DNA of 64,000 bases from Cryobacterium gelidum (GTDB lineage: Bacteria; Actinomycetota; Actinomycetes; Actinomycetales; Microbacteriaceae): the NCBI RefSeq assembly GCF_004403985.1, contig NZ_SOHL01000003.1, forward strand, positions 490,454-554,453, in the 5' to 3' direction. This document shows positions 1 to 7,333 of this stretch, piece by piece; within the stretch, counting starts at the first letter, position 1; the number at the start of each line of letters is the position of its first letter. A model generated the notes under the pieces. The model had not been told where the DNA came from, did not search any database, and worked only from the letters and a program-made list of their open reading frames with translations. The translations under genes and the position numbers were made by a program.

Positions 1-187
1 CATCGTGCGTGAATTCGCCTCGGAGGGCAATGCGGTGCTGTTCATTTCATCCGAATTACCAGAACTCCTCGCGGTCGCCGACCGCATCGTCGTGTTCCGC
101 GAAGGACGCTCCGACCGCGAACTCGACCGCGACGACATCGCGAGCGAGGAACAGCTTCAACTCATAATCCAAGGAGAGGCAGCATGA
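1..187 (+). CDS. Sugar ABC transporter ATP-binding protein, C-terminal end (partial)
   Basis: The reading frame is already open at the window edge, so only the last ~61 residues are visible. They contain the segment VLFISSELPELLAVADRIVV, which is the H-loop/after-D-loop region typical of the second nucleotide-binding domain of RbsA/MglA-type sugar importers (S-S-E-L-P-E-L is diagnostic of this class). The stop codon overlaps the ATG of the permease gene by 4 nt (ATGA), so the two are translationally coupled. The protein would energise import of a monosaccharide or small glycoside together with the next gene. The substrate cannot be read from this fragment. Confidence 0.85.
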   Translation, partial: IVREFASEGNAVLFISSELPELLAVADRIVVFREGRSDRELDRDDIASEEQLQLIIQGEAA

Positions 188-1155
188 GCAGCCCCACAAC
201 GGCCACCAGGCCAGCCCTTATCTCCCAAGCTGTAACTCGATTTGACTGGCGTAGCAACGTCATCTACATCGCCTTCGTGGTCGTGTTCATCCTGTTTGCC
301 ATCTTCCTCAGCAGCGACGGATTCCTCTCCACCAACAACATGCTGAACATCGTGCGGCAGACGGCAACAATTTCGATAATGGCTGTCGCGATGACCTTCG
401 TGATCGCCACAGCCGAAATCGACCTCAGCGTCGGCTCGATCGCCGGTCTCGCCTCCGTCGTCACCGCCATGGCGACGACCCAATGGGGGCTCCTGCCCGG
501 CATAGTCGCCGGATTACTCTCCGGGGCCGTTATCGGTGCGATCAACGGCGGACTCGTTGCCCTGCTGAAGGTCCCGTCCTTCTTGGTTACGCTTGGCATG
601 CTCGGCCTCGCAGCGGGGCTAGCGCAGTGGATCACTTCCTCGGCACCCCAGCCCATCGGCAACACCCTGTATGTACAGATCTTCGGCGGTGGCGATTTCG
701 GCCCTATACCCGGGCTCCTCGTCTGGACGGTCGTGGCCGTCGCGGTCGGATGGATCGCGATGAACCGAACAAGTTTCGGACGCCGCGTGTTGGCTACCGG
801 GGGTAATCCCACCGCAGCCGCATACACCGGCATCCGCACGGCACGGATTAAATTCACCGTACTGCTTCTTTCCGGTATCGCTGCCGCTATCGCCGGGATG
901 CTTTACGCGGGCCGGCTCGAATCAGGCCGGTTCCAATGGGGCCAAGGTGACGAGCTCACAGTCATCGCCGCGGTAATCCTTGGCGGTACAAGTCTCTTCG
1001 GAGGCCGGGGGGCGATCATCGGCACGCTCGTCGGCTCGCTCTTCATGGGCCTGATCAACAACGGTCTCATTCTCGCCGGGCTCGACGTCGCCCAGCAGTC
1101 GGTCGTGCGTGGCGCGATCATCATCGCAGCGGTCGCTCTGTCGAGGAAGAAGTGA
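184..1155 (+). CDS. Ribose-type sugar ABC transporter permease
   Basis: A 323-residue, very hydrophobic protein with about 8-10 membrane segments, of the RbsC/BPD_transp_2 family. Diagnostic features are the EIDLSVGS motif at residues 78-85 and the GGTSLFGGRG loop at 267-276, both conserved in ribose/xylose/galactose-type permeases. It forms the membrane channel for the ATPase that ends at 187. The start ATG overlaps the upstream stop, and its own stop overlaps the GTG of the next gene (GTGA), so it is the second gene of a tightly coupled operon. No periplasmic binding protein is visible; it probably lies upstream of the window. Confidence 0.92.
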   Translation: MSSPTTATRPALISQAVTRFDWRSNVIYIAFVVVFILFAIFLSSDGFLSTNNMLNIVRQTATISIMAVAMTFVIATAEIDLSVGSIAGLASVVTAMATTQWGLLPGIVAGLLSGAVIGAINGGLVALLKVPSFLVTLGMLGLAAGLAQWITSSAPQPIGNTLYVQIFGGGDFGPIPGLLVWTVVAVAVGWIAMNRTSFGRRVLATGGNPTAAAYTGIRTARIKFTVLLLSGIAAAIAGMLYAGRLESGRFQWGQGDELTVIAAVILGGTSLFGGRGAIIGTLVGSLFMGLINNGLILAGLDVAQQSVVRGAIIIAAVALSRKK

Positions 1156-2264
1156 CGACCCGACCGCTCCGGAGCGGCATAATCGGAACCGGCTTTATGG
1201 GACGGGTGCACACGCGCGCTGTGCGTTCCGTAGGCGGCGTCGTTGTCGCCTACGCCGGCCGCGATGCCGAACGAACACGACTAGCCGCTGACGAAGAGAA
1301 CGTACCGTTGGCTCTCACGCCAGAAGAGTTGATAGCCCATCCGGATGTCGATCTGGTGCACATTTGCACTCCCAACGCGCAGCACGTTCCACTAGCCCTG
1401 GCCGCAATTGCCGCGGGCAAGCACGTTGTATGCGAGAAACCACTAGCCCTCACCGCCGACGATGCGTTACTGCTCCAGCGCGCCGCCGATGATGCCGGAG
1501 TCGTAAACGCCGTGCCCTTCGTCTATCGCTTCTATCCGACGGTTCGCGAAGCAAAGGCCCGAATCGCCGATTCGGGCGAACGCATCTGGCTCGCGCACGG
1601 CCACTACCTGCAGGACTGGCTCTCGGAGCAGTCGAGCTACAACTGGCGGGTGACGGACGCGGGATCCCGTGCCTTCGCCGACATTGGTGTGCACTGGTGC
1701 GACCTCTTCGAATTCACTACCGGTCATCGCATAGAAAGATTGCTCGCGCAGAGCTCCCGGCTGCATGACACTCGTCTCTCGGACGCGGGCGAGGTCCCTG
1801 TCTCCACAGAAGACGGCGTGACCATGATATTCCATACGGATCGCGGTGCCACAGGCTCTGTCGTAATCTCCCAAGCCAGCCCCGGGCGCAAGAACCAGCT
1901 GTGGATGTCGCTCGATGGTGAACACCGATCGTATGCCTTCGACCAGGAAAATCCAAACGGTCTGTGGATCGGGTCGACCGCAGGAATTTCTATCATTCCG
2001 AAGGGGCTGGAGACTGCGAACCATGCTGCCGCCGCGCCCTATGTCACCGTACCGTCCGGACATCCGCAGGGCTACCAGGATTGCTTCGGACTATTCATGC
2101 GGGATGTGCATTCTGTAATCAAGGGCAAGGTCGTCAATGGCCTTCCCACCTTTGCCGATGGTGTGCGCGCGGCCCAGCTGACGGACGCGGTGATCGAGTC
2201 TTCGAAATCGGGTCACTGGGTCGAGGTAGTACCAACTCGTCAGCCGACTTCGAGGGCCGCATGA
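1152..2264 (+). CDS. Gfo/Idh/MocA family NAD(P)-dependent oxidoreductase
   Basis: 370 residues, GTG start overlapping the permease stop. The N-terminal Rossmann fold shows GIIGTGFMG (residues 9-17), and the family motif EKPLA begins at residue 95 (Lys96 is the usual catalytic lysine). The C-terminal alpha/beta domain contains a DIGVHWCDL segment, the position of the usual substrate-binding Asp/His. Family members oxidise a sugar or inositol hydroxyl to a ketone. Its placement before a TIM-barrel isomerase-like enzyme suggests the pair acts on the imported compound. The substrate is not deducible. Confidence 0.92.
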   Translation: MTTRPLRSGIIGTGFMGRVHTRAVRSVGGVVVAYAGRDAERTRLAADEENVPLALTPEELIAHPDVDLVHICTPNAQHVPLALAAIAAGKHVVCEKPLALTADDALLLQRAADDAGVVNAVPFVYRFYPTVREAKARIADSGERIWLAHGHYLQDWLSEQSSYNWRVTDAGSRAFADIGVHWCDLFEFTTGHRIERLLAQSSRLHDTRLSDAGEVPVSTEDGVTMIFHTDRGATGSVVISQASPGRKNQLWMSLDGEHRSYAFDQENPNGLWIGSTAGISIIPKGLETANHAAAAPYVTVPSGHPQGYQDCFGLFMRDVHSVIKGKVVNGLPTFADGVRAAQLTDAVIESSKSGHWVEVVPTRQPTSRAA

Positions 2265-3274
2265 GCCAGCTGACGCACCCCGTCACGTTATTCACGGGCC
2301 AATGGGCAGATCTCCCCTTCGAGGAAGTGGCGCGGCTTGCGGCTTCGTGGGGCTATGACGGTCTCGAGATCGCCGCGTCGGGCGACCACCTAGACCTAAA
2401 GCGTGCCGATGAGGATGCCGCGTACCTCGCGTCCCGCCTTGAAATTTTAGACCGGTACGGCTTGAAGGTCTTTGCCATCTCGAACCATCTCGCCGGGCAG
2501 GCGGTCTGCGACGCACCCATCGACTTTAGGCATCAGGCGATCCTGCGCCCCTACGTCTGGGGAGACGGTGAGGCTGAGGGCGTGCGGCAACGGGCGGCCG
2601 ACGATATGAAACGTGCTGCGCGCGTTGCCCGAAAGCTCGGCGTCGACACCGTTGTGGGATTCACCGGTTCGTCGGTCTGGCCGTACGTCGCAATGTTTCC
2701 GCCGGTGTCAGCGTCGGTCATTGAAGCCGGCTACGACGACTTCGCCGCGCGTTGGAATCCCATCCTCGATATCTTCGACGATGAGGGCGTTCGATTCGCG
2801 CACGAGGTGCATCCCGGCGAGATCGCATACGACTATTGGACAAGCGTGCGCACCCTTGAGGCGATCGGCCATCGTCCCGCGTTCGGCTTCAACTGGGATC
2901 CGAGCCACATGATGTGGCAAAATATCGATCCTGTCGGATTCATCTGGGACTTCCAAGACCGCATTTACCATGTGGACTGCAAGGACACCCGCCTGCGCCC
3001 AGCCAACGGCCGGGCCGGCGTTCTGGGTTCCCACCTAGCCTGGGGCGACCCCCGACGCGGCTGGGATTTCGTATCGACCGGACACGGCGATGTGCCGTGG
3101 GAAGACGCATTTCGCGCCCTGGAGTCGATCGGCTACGGCGGACCCATCTCGATCGAGTGGGAGGATGCCGGAATGGACCGGCTGCACGGTGCGGCTGAGG
3201 CAATCGAGTTCGTTCGTTCTAAGCTGTGGACACGGCCGACCGACTCATTCGACGCGGCGTTCACAAACCAATGA
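2261..3274 (+). CDS. Sugar phosphate isomerase/epimerase family protein (TIM barrel)
   Basis: 337 residues from the ATG at 2261, which overlaps the previous stop (ATGA); an upstream extension of the frame runs inside the oxidoreductase gene and is not believed. The xylose-isomerase-like/AP-endonuclease-2 fold is supported by candidate metal ligands at the expected strand ends: Glu182 (HEVHPGE), Asp213 and His216 (NWDPSH), His237 (YHVDCKD) and Glu299 (SIEWED). Members include isomerases, epimerases, dehydratases and the 3-keto-glycoside beta-eliminases that partner Gfo/Idh/MocA enzymes. The neighbour makes the last role attractive but unproven. Confidence 0.9.
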   Translation: MSQLTHPVTLFTGQWADLPFEEVARLAASWGYDGLEIAASGDHLDLKRADEDAAYLASRLEILDRYGLKVFAISNHLAGQAVCDAPIDFRHQAILRPYVWGDGEAEGVRQRAADDMKRAARVARKLGVDTVVGFTGSSVWPYVAMFPPVSASVIEAGYDDFAARWNPILDIFDDEGVRFAHEVHPGEIAYDYWTSVRTLEAIGHRPAFGFNWDPSHMMWQNIDPVGFIWDFQDRIYHVDCKDTRLRPANGRAGVLGSHLAWGDPRRGWDFVSTGHGDVPWEDAFRALESIGYGGPISIEWEDAGMDRLHGAAEAIEFVRSKLWTRPTDSFDAAFTNQ

Positions 3275-3627
3275 CGACGCCGCTGGAGTCGGCGTTCGTT
3301 GTCATTGCCCAAATTCGGGTGTGTGAGGCGAAGCGCGAAAGGTTTCTCACGCATATCCTAAAGCTTGCCGAACGATCCCTCGCCGATGAGACAGGCTGTT
3401 TACAGTATGACGTGATCGAACTTGATCGCGGGACCCAGCTGTTCGGGGTCTACGAAGTTTACCGTGACGCCGCGGCTTACGACTCACACCAGGCGTCACT
3501 GCACTTCGACGCGTGGAAGGTCGTGGCAGAGGTCGTCATAGAGGAAAACGGCCTCGATGTCCAAACCGGTCGACGGGTGCCTCAGTCGCCTGCTGAGCGA
3601 ACTCGGCCGAGTCACCCACTTGACTGA
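3271..3627 (+). CDS. Antibiotic biosynthesis monooxygenase (ABM) domain protein
   Basis: 118 residues from the ATG at 3271, again overlapping the preceding stop by ATGA; this is the fourth consecutive 4-nt overlap in the operon. The small ferredoxin-like ABM/YgiN fold is indicated by the pattern VVIAQIRV near residues 9-16, DETGCLQYDV in the middle and the HQASLHFDAW segment toward the C-terminus (family motif H-x-x-S-x-H-F). Relatives are cofactor-free quinol monooxygenases or small isomerases. In this operon it could process an aromatic or enolised intermediate; the family is too functionally loose to be firmer. Confidence 0.85.
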   Translation: MTTPLESAFVVIAQIRVCEAKRERFLTHILKLAERSLADETGCLQYDVIELDRGTQLFGVYEVYRDAAAYDSHQASLHFDAWKVVAEVVIEENGLDVQTGRRVPQSPAERTRPSHPLD

Positions 3628-3653
3628 CATCCGTATTTTTTATATCAGGTCAA
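3620..3653. promoter_or_regulatory. AT-rich imperfect inverted repeat after the sugar operon
   Basis: TTGACTGA at 3620-3627 (including the stop codon of the ABM gene) faces TCAGGTCAA at 3645-3653 across an AT-rich centre containing six consecutive T. It could be a weak terminator, or an operator for the downstream hydrolase/glycosidase genes. The rest of 3628-3805 shows nothing recognisable except the ribosome-binding site described with the next gene. Confidence 0.3.
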
Positions 3654-3805
3654 CTGCGAAGGCGCACGTTCACCGTCGATGTTCGCCAAGCACGGCACCC
3701 GGTTGCAGCGGTTAATCCGTCGGCAGCCTGTTACACGTGCGGGTTTCGACGAAATTCGTGATTCGACTCGAACTGAAAAAAATACGAGAAGGAGGAGTAT
3801 TGAGC

Positions 3806-4690
3806 ATGGATATCATTCAAGATCACCACGATGTCCCAGCAACCCACGGAAGAGCACTCGTCAATGGCGTCCGGCTGCACAACGTCGTCGCCGGGCAGGC
3901 GAGCCGCTGTTCCTGCTGCACGGCATACCGGAAGACGTCATACCACTGGCGTCGCGTAATTCCCTTTCTGACGCCCTACTACATCGCCATCGCGCCAAAC
4001 CTGCGCGGTCTCGGTGACTCGGAACATCCCAAGGACGGTTTCGACATGAAGAACATGGCTGAGGACATCGCGCAGTTGGCTCCCCACCTTGGATACGACA
4101 CGTTCAACCCGGTTGGCGAGGGCTGGGGGGCATCAACTGCCTACCAAGTTGCCTCTCAGTATCCCGACCGAGTCAAGTAGCTCGTCTACCAGGAGATGAT
4201 CCTGCCCGGGTTCGGCCTCGAAGACCACTCATTCTTGACCCGCGAGAATGTCAGCACCTATGTCTGGCTGTGGCACGTCAATTTTTATAGCGTGCCGGAC
4301 TTCCCTGACTTTCTCATTACTGGCAGGGAGCGGGAGTACTTCAGTTACTTTATCAAGCACGAGGCACACAACCCCCAGGCGATCACGCCCGATGCGCTCG
4401 ACGAATATGTACGCTGCTACTCCTCGCCAGGCGGGCTCCGCAGTATGTTCGAGATTTACCGCGCGACGCTCGACGACGCGGATCAGAACCACGAATCCGC
4501 GAAAACCAAAATGAAGATGCCTGTCCTCGCTGTCGGGAGTGGATACTTCATCGGTGAGCACAACGATCGCCAGATGCGTCAGGTGGCAGAGGACGTGCGG
4601 GCCGTCATCCTCCCATCGGGCCACCAACTCGCAGAAGAGGATCCAGAGTCACTGGCAGCCGCGTACCTGGACTTTTTCGGGAGATCATCA
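3806..4690 (+). pseudogene. Alpha/beta-hydrolase (epoxide hydrolase/dehalogenase-like), inactivated
   Basis: Begins at ATG 3806 behind a near-perfect Shine-Dalgarno (AAGGAGGAG at 3789-3797). The fold is recognisable: PNLRGLGDSEHP after strand 4, MAEDIAQLAPHLGYD, and the late GSGYFIGEHND and PSGHQLAEEDPE (catalytic-His region) segments. Three lesions are visible. One base appears lost near 3893-3900, so the oxyanion segment LFLLHGIP is read in another frame; one base appears gained near 3928-3932, restoring frame before TSYHWRR; and there is an in-frame TAG at 4178-4180 (V-K-stop-L-V-Y-Q). After the homology ends near 4690 the frame runs to 4912, into the next gene. Unless these are sequencing errors, the gene is dead. 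Confidence 0.8.
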
Positions 4691-4745
4691 TCACTGCCAC
4701 GTCGCTGGGCAAAAAATCATAACGTCGGAAAGGACAGATTAGATT

Positions 4746-5876
4746 ATGGCCACTCCAGAAAACCCAGGAACTCGTTTCTTCACCGTTGCGCAGAGCGCAA
4801 CCGGATCATGGAGCTTCATCGATCCCGAGGGAAAGCCGTTCGTGTCCCTCGGCGTGAACCACATCGACGACTCGGATTTGCGATACCCCCACAATGTCGA
4901 CGTGTGGAATGAAAGATATGGATCTCGGCAGAAATGGGAACAGGGCGTTGTCACCGACTTGCAGTCCCTGAACTTCAACACCATCGGTTGGACAAGCCAG
5001 TACATCAGCGGGGGGTGGGGCGAGGCGCTCGACTGGTTCGGTGACCCCGTCGATCTTGGCCACTCGCATCCGTGGCCCGATCGCGACCTGCTGGAGGCGG
5101 GTATGCCCTATGTCGTGCAGCTCCGGATGCAGGAAATCGAAGACTGGAATGGCCACCCCGCATACCGCGACGTATACGGCGAAGACTTCGCCAAGTATGC
5201 GGACTGGCTCGCGCGACGAATGACCTCAGATCACAAAGACAGCTCAAACCTCATCGGATACTTCCTCGTCGACATCCCCGGATGGATCCCCCACGCGGCG
5301 GGACGGTTCTGGCCAGGCTTCGACGGCCTGTCCCCGAAAGAGCACGACGCCAAGTTGTACGACGTGGCGCAGCAGTACTACAAGACAATCACCGAGGCCA
5401 TTCGACGCTACGACCCCAACCACCTGATTTTGGGCGACCGCTACAACGGCAACAAGGGCATCCCCGAAGTGGTGCTCCGCGCGATGACCGACTATGTTGA
5501 CGTTCTTTCCGTGCAGTACTTCACCGGCAAATCCCCGGAGGAATACGCGACGATGATCGGCGATCTCCGCAACTGGCAGCAGCTCACCGGCAAGCCCGTA
5601 CGAATCGCCGATATCGGCAACTGGGTGCCTACCGCGATGAATCCACACCGCACAAGCGACATGGAAACGCACGAGGAGCGCGGACAGGATTATGCGAACG
5701 GTCTGGCAACGATCATGCAGGAGCCTTGGATCATCGGCTGGCATTGGTGTGGCTACATCGAAAACCTGGGTCGCGGCTGGGGAGTCAAGGACCCCCAGGA
5801 CAATTTCTACACCGATATGACAGTTCCTATGCGCAAAGCCAACGCCGCCGCGCAGACCACCATCGCCGACCGCTAA
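4746..5876 (+). CDS. Agarase-like glycoside hydrolase (TIM-barrel) protein
   Basis: 376 residues, no signal peptide or membrane segment, so it appears cytoplasmic. The opening WSFIDPEGKPFVSLGVNHID resembles the start of the catalytic barrel of agarase-like (GH50-like) glycosidases, and the spaced DYVDVLSVQYF, VRIADIGNW and WIIGWHWCGY segments fit late strands of a TIM barrel. The expected catalytic Glu after strand 7 is not evident (IADIGNW carries Asp), so activity is uncertain. A purine-rich AAAGGA lies about 10 nt before the ATG. It follows the sugar operon in the same orientation and may cleave an imported oligosaccharide or glycoside. Confidence 0.6.
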   Translation: MATPENPGTRFFTVAQSATGSWSFIDPEGKPFVSLGVNHIDDSDLRYPHNVDVWNERYGSRQKWEQGVVTDLQSLNFNTIGWTSQYISGGWGEALDWFGDPVDLGHSHPWPDRDLLEAGMPYVVQLRMQEIEDWNGHPAYRDVYGEDFAKYADWLARRMTSDHKDSSNLIGYFLVDIPGWIPHAAGRFWPGFDGLSPKEHDAKLYDVAQQYYKTITEAIRRYDPNHLILGDRYNGNKGIPEVVLRAMTDYVDVLSVQYFTGKSPEEYATMIGDLRNWQQLTGKPVRIADIGNWVPTAMNPHRTSDMETHEERGQDYANGLATIMQEPWIIGWHWCGYIENLGRGWGVKDPQDNFYTDMTVPMRKANAAAQTTIADR

Positions 5877-5919
5877 ATCGCAACTTGGAGCGAAGCCTAA
5901 GAGTCATGCAGATGACTCT

Positions 5920-6307
5920 TTGCAAGAAGGGCGTAGTCGGGTTGGGCGCGCTGCCGGGTTCGTCCTGTACCAAAGCCCACAGTTAGAAGACATCGACCTC
6001 GACACGGTCCGCGCTCCCTCATGGACAGCAATCCCCCGCCGCTTGGACCGTACCGCAGCTATCAAGTTCCCATCGTGGACATCATCGACCTCACCGGGCT
6101 CAACCCGGCCGCCCTGTCCGAAGCAGACGTCTACGCGCCGGCCCCAGCGAGCCGGAAAGACACCGACCGACGCGCCAGACTGCGTGGCCAGGCGAACCGG
6201 CCACCGATGCCGTCCACGACGTGGTCATCGGCGATCGCGACGAGGACTTTGTGCAGTTCGTCATCGACGGCATCGCCCAACGGCGCGAAGCCGAGGCTGG
6301 GCTCTAG
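5920..6307 (+). pseudogene. DNA/RNA non-specific endonuclease, C-terminal remnant
   Basis: Two frames together resemble the tail of Serratia-type (NUC) endonucleases of actinobacteria. Frame 1, from about 5955, gives RAAGFVLYQSPQLEDIDLD. A different frame, from about 6024, gives PPPLGPYRSYQVPIVDIIDL followed by TGLNPAALSEADVYAP. A third frame reads VHDVVIGDRDEDFVQFVIDG and stops at TAG 6305-6307. The DRGH catalytic part is absent. This is a truncated, frameshifted relic, probably cargo of the decayed element marked by the integrase remnant next door. The family call is by eye. Confidence 0.55.
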
Positions 6308-6700
6308 GCTCGCGCTGACTGTCGCAGATCCGACATCTGGACGTGCAGGTACGGGCGGCCCTTGCAGACTGTCAATCCCGCAAACTCTGCAATGCGTACC
6401 GAGGTGCCATCATGCTGTCCGTGCATTCGCGAGTGCACCACTCTCGTAGGCGCACTGCGCGGAGCCGGAACCTGCAGGTGGGGCGCGGGCGTGGCAATCG
6501 GCGTCGGCTCCTCCGCCTCGATGTAGTGCTTTTTAGCGATCTTGCGGCTGTTGCCTAGAACTTCTGCGGCTGTCTCGGCGTCAGTGGCGCGGGCGATGGT
6601 CGTGCCGGCGGTTCGCCTGAACGTATGCGGCGTGACTTTCAAGTCAGAGAGCCCAGCATCGGCGATGCACCTGATCCGCAGGCTCTGCTTCGCCTCCCGG
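6304..6700 (-). pseudogene. Tyrosine recombinase (phage-type integrase), C-terminal fragment
   Basis: On the minus strand the frame contains DLKVTPHTFRRTAGTTIARA and, 34 residues after the His, KKHYIEAEE. These are the HxxR box (His codon 6625-6627) and the catalytic Tyr (codon 6523-6525) of a tyrosine recombinase. AAEVLGNSRKIAKKHY corresponds to the usual A-x-x-L-G-H-S region, with His replaced by Asn. Only about 65 residues of catalytic domain remain; the first catalytic Arg and the whole N-terminus are missing. The frame runs on without resemblance to 6304. It lies 3' of tRNA-fMet, as expected for an element integrated at a tRNA gene. Confidence 0.75.
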
Positions 6701-6919
6701 ACGGTCTGCGGCCTGGTCTTGGGATTCCAGGGCTTCGACCCAGCGCTGTACCTCGGAGACTCGGTAGCGCATCTCGCGCCCCACTCGGAAACCACGCGGG
6801 CCGCGATGGGCGTGGCGGAGATCGTGGATGGTCTGCACCGGGACGCCGAGGTGAGCGGCGAGTTCACTCGTCGTCAGGACGGCCTCGAGGCTCGGGATTA
6901 TGTGTGCTGTCTTAGTCAT
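6644..6919 (-). CDS. Excisionase-like helix-turn-helix protein, possibly a remnant
   Basis: About 91 residues from ATG 6917-6919 on the minus strand. Residues ~15-66 form a MerR/AlpA-type winged HTH: LTTSELAAHLGVPVQTIHDL followed by a basic GFRVGREMRYRVSEVQRWVE recognition/wing segment. Such small proteins are excisionases or directionality factors of integrative elements. The C-terminal ~20 residues overlap, in another frame, DNA that encodes integrase. The gene therefore looks like an xis fused by deletion onto an int remnant; the DNA-binding domain itself is intact and could still be expressed. Confidence 0.6.
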   Translation of the reverse strand: MTKTAHIIPSLEAVLTTSELAAHLGVPVQTIHDLRHAHRGPRGFRVGREMRYRVSEVQRWVEALESQDQAADRPGGEAEPADQVHRRCWAL

Positions 6920-6986
6920 ACCAGACAGGTGCACGAACGATCCCGAACGGTGACGAGGGCGTTCGAGGCGCACCTCCTGCAGAGAC

Positions 6987-7023
6987 AAAAAAATCCGGCG
7001 TAGCCATGGGCTACGCCGGATTT
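6987..7023 (-). terminator. Rho-independent terminator of the tRNA-fMet gene
   Basis: A perfect 15-bp stem, AAATCCGGCGTAGCC at 6991-7005 against its complement at 7009-7023, with a 3-nt loop. It is followed in the minus-strand direction by a run of seven T (the A run at 6987-6993). It sits about 70 nt beyond the tRNA 3' end and is the strongest terminator in the window. Confidence 0.85.
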
Positions 7024-7092
7024 GCGCCGAGTCAGTCATTTTTCACTCCCTGTTGAGGGATCGAAAAGCTTGTTCTGATCTGGACTTTTTCG

Positions 7093-7166
7093 TTGCGGGG
7101 GCAGGATTTGAACCTACGACCTCTGGGTTATGAGCCCAGCGAGCTACCGAACTGCTCCACCCCGCG
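7093..7166 (-). tRNA. Initiator tRNA-fMet (anticodon CAT)
   Basis: 74 nt fold cleanly as a cloverleaf on the minus strand: acceptor CGCGGGG/CCCCGCA, D-stem GAGC/GCTC, anticodon stem CTGGG/CCCAG around loop CTCATAA, T-arm GTAGG-TTCAAAT-CCTGC and discriminator A. Two hallmarks identify it as the initiator and not an elongator: the first base pair is a C1xA72 mismatch, and the anticodon stem ends in three G:C pairs. The 3' CCA is not encoded. Its 3' side faces the integrase and excisionase remnants. Confidence 0.95.
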
Positions 7167-7177
7167 CTACAAGATCA

Positions 7178-7206
7178 AATTTAGCACACCCTGAAAGCCC
7201 GGTCGA
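7178..7206 (-). promoter_or_regulatory. Probable promoter of tRNA-fMet
   Basis: On the minus strand TCGACC (7201-7206) and TAAATT (7178-7183) are separated by 17 bp, matching the -35 and -10 spacing of a housekeeping sigma-70-type promoter. They place the transcript start a few bases before the tRNA 5' end at 7166. The -35 match is only 4 of 6. Confidence 0.45.
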
Positions 7207-7283
7207 CCACTTCGGGTCGCTATTGCAAAACAGGAACAGATATTGCGTCCTATTCAGCATCGAACACCATCGCCCGAACGAGC

Positions 7284-7315
7284 GCAAGCCCCCACCCGAG
7301 ACGGTGAGGGCTTGC
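7284..7315 (-). terminator. Stem-loop after the UPF0182 gene
   Basis: GCAAGCCC (7284-7291) pairs with GGGCTTGC (7308-7315), and the flanking CACC/GGTG extends the stem. It begins 19 nt past the stop of the minus-strand UPF0182 gene. No T-run follows, so it would be a T-less actinobacterial-type terminator or an RNA-stabilising hairpin. Confidence 0.5.
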
Positions 7316-7333
7316 GGCAGGTCGTGCGGTGGG

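Noticed and set aside
2261-3274. Longer isomerase reading frame starting near 1964
   Set aside because: The extension lies wholly within the upstream oxidoreductase gene and lacks homology; the 4-nt ATGA overlap start is preferred.
4196-4912. A separate 238-codon gene after the TAG at 4178
   Set aside because: Its first ~165 codons continue the alpha/beta-hydrolase homology and the rest enters the next gene; it is the second part of the pseudogene.
7093-7166. Elongator tRNA-Met
   Set aside because: The C1xA72 mismatch and three G:C pairs below the anticodon loop mark the initiator.
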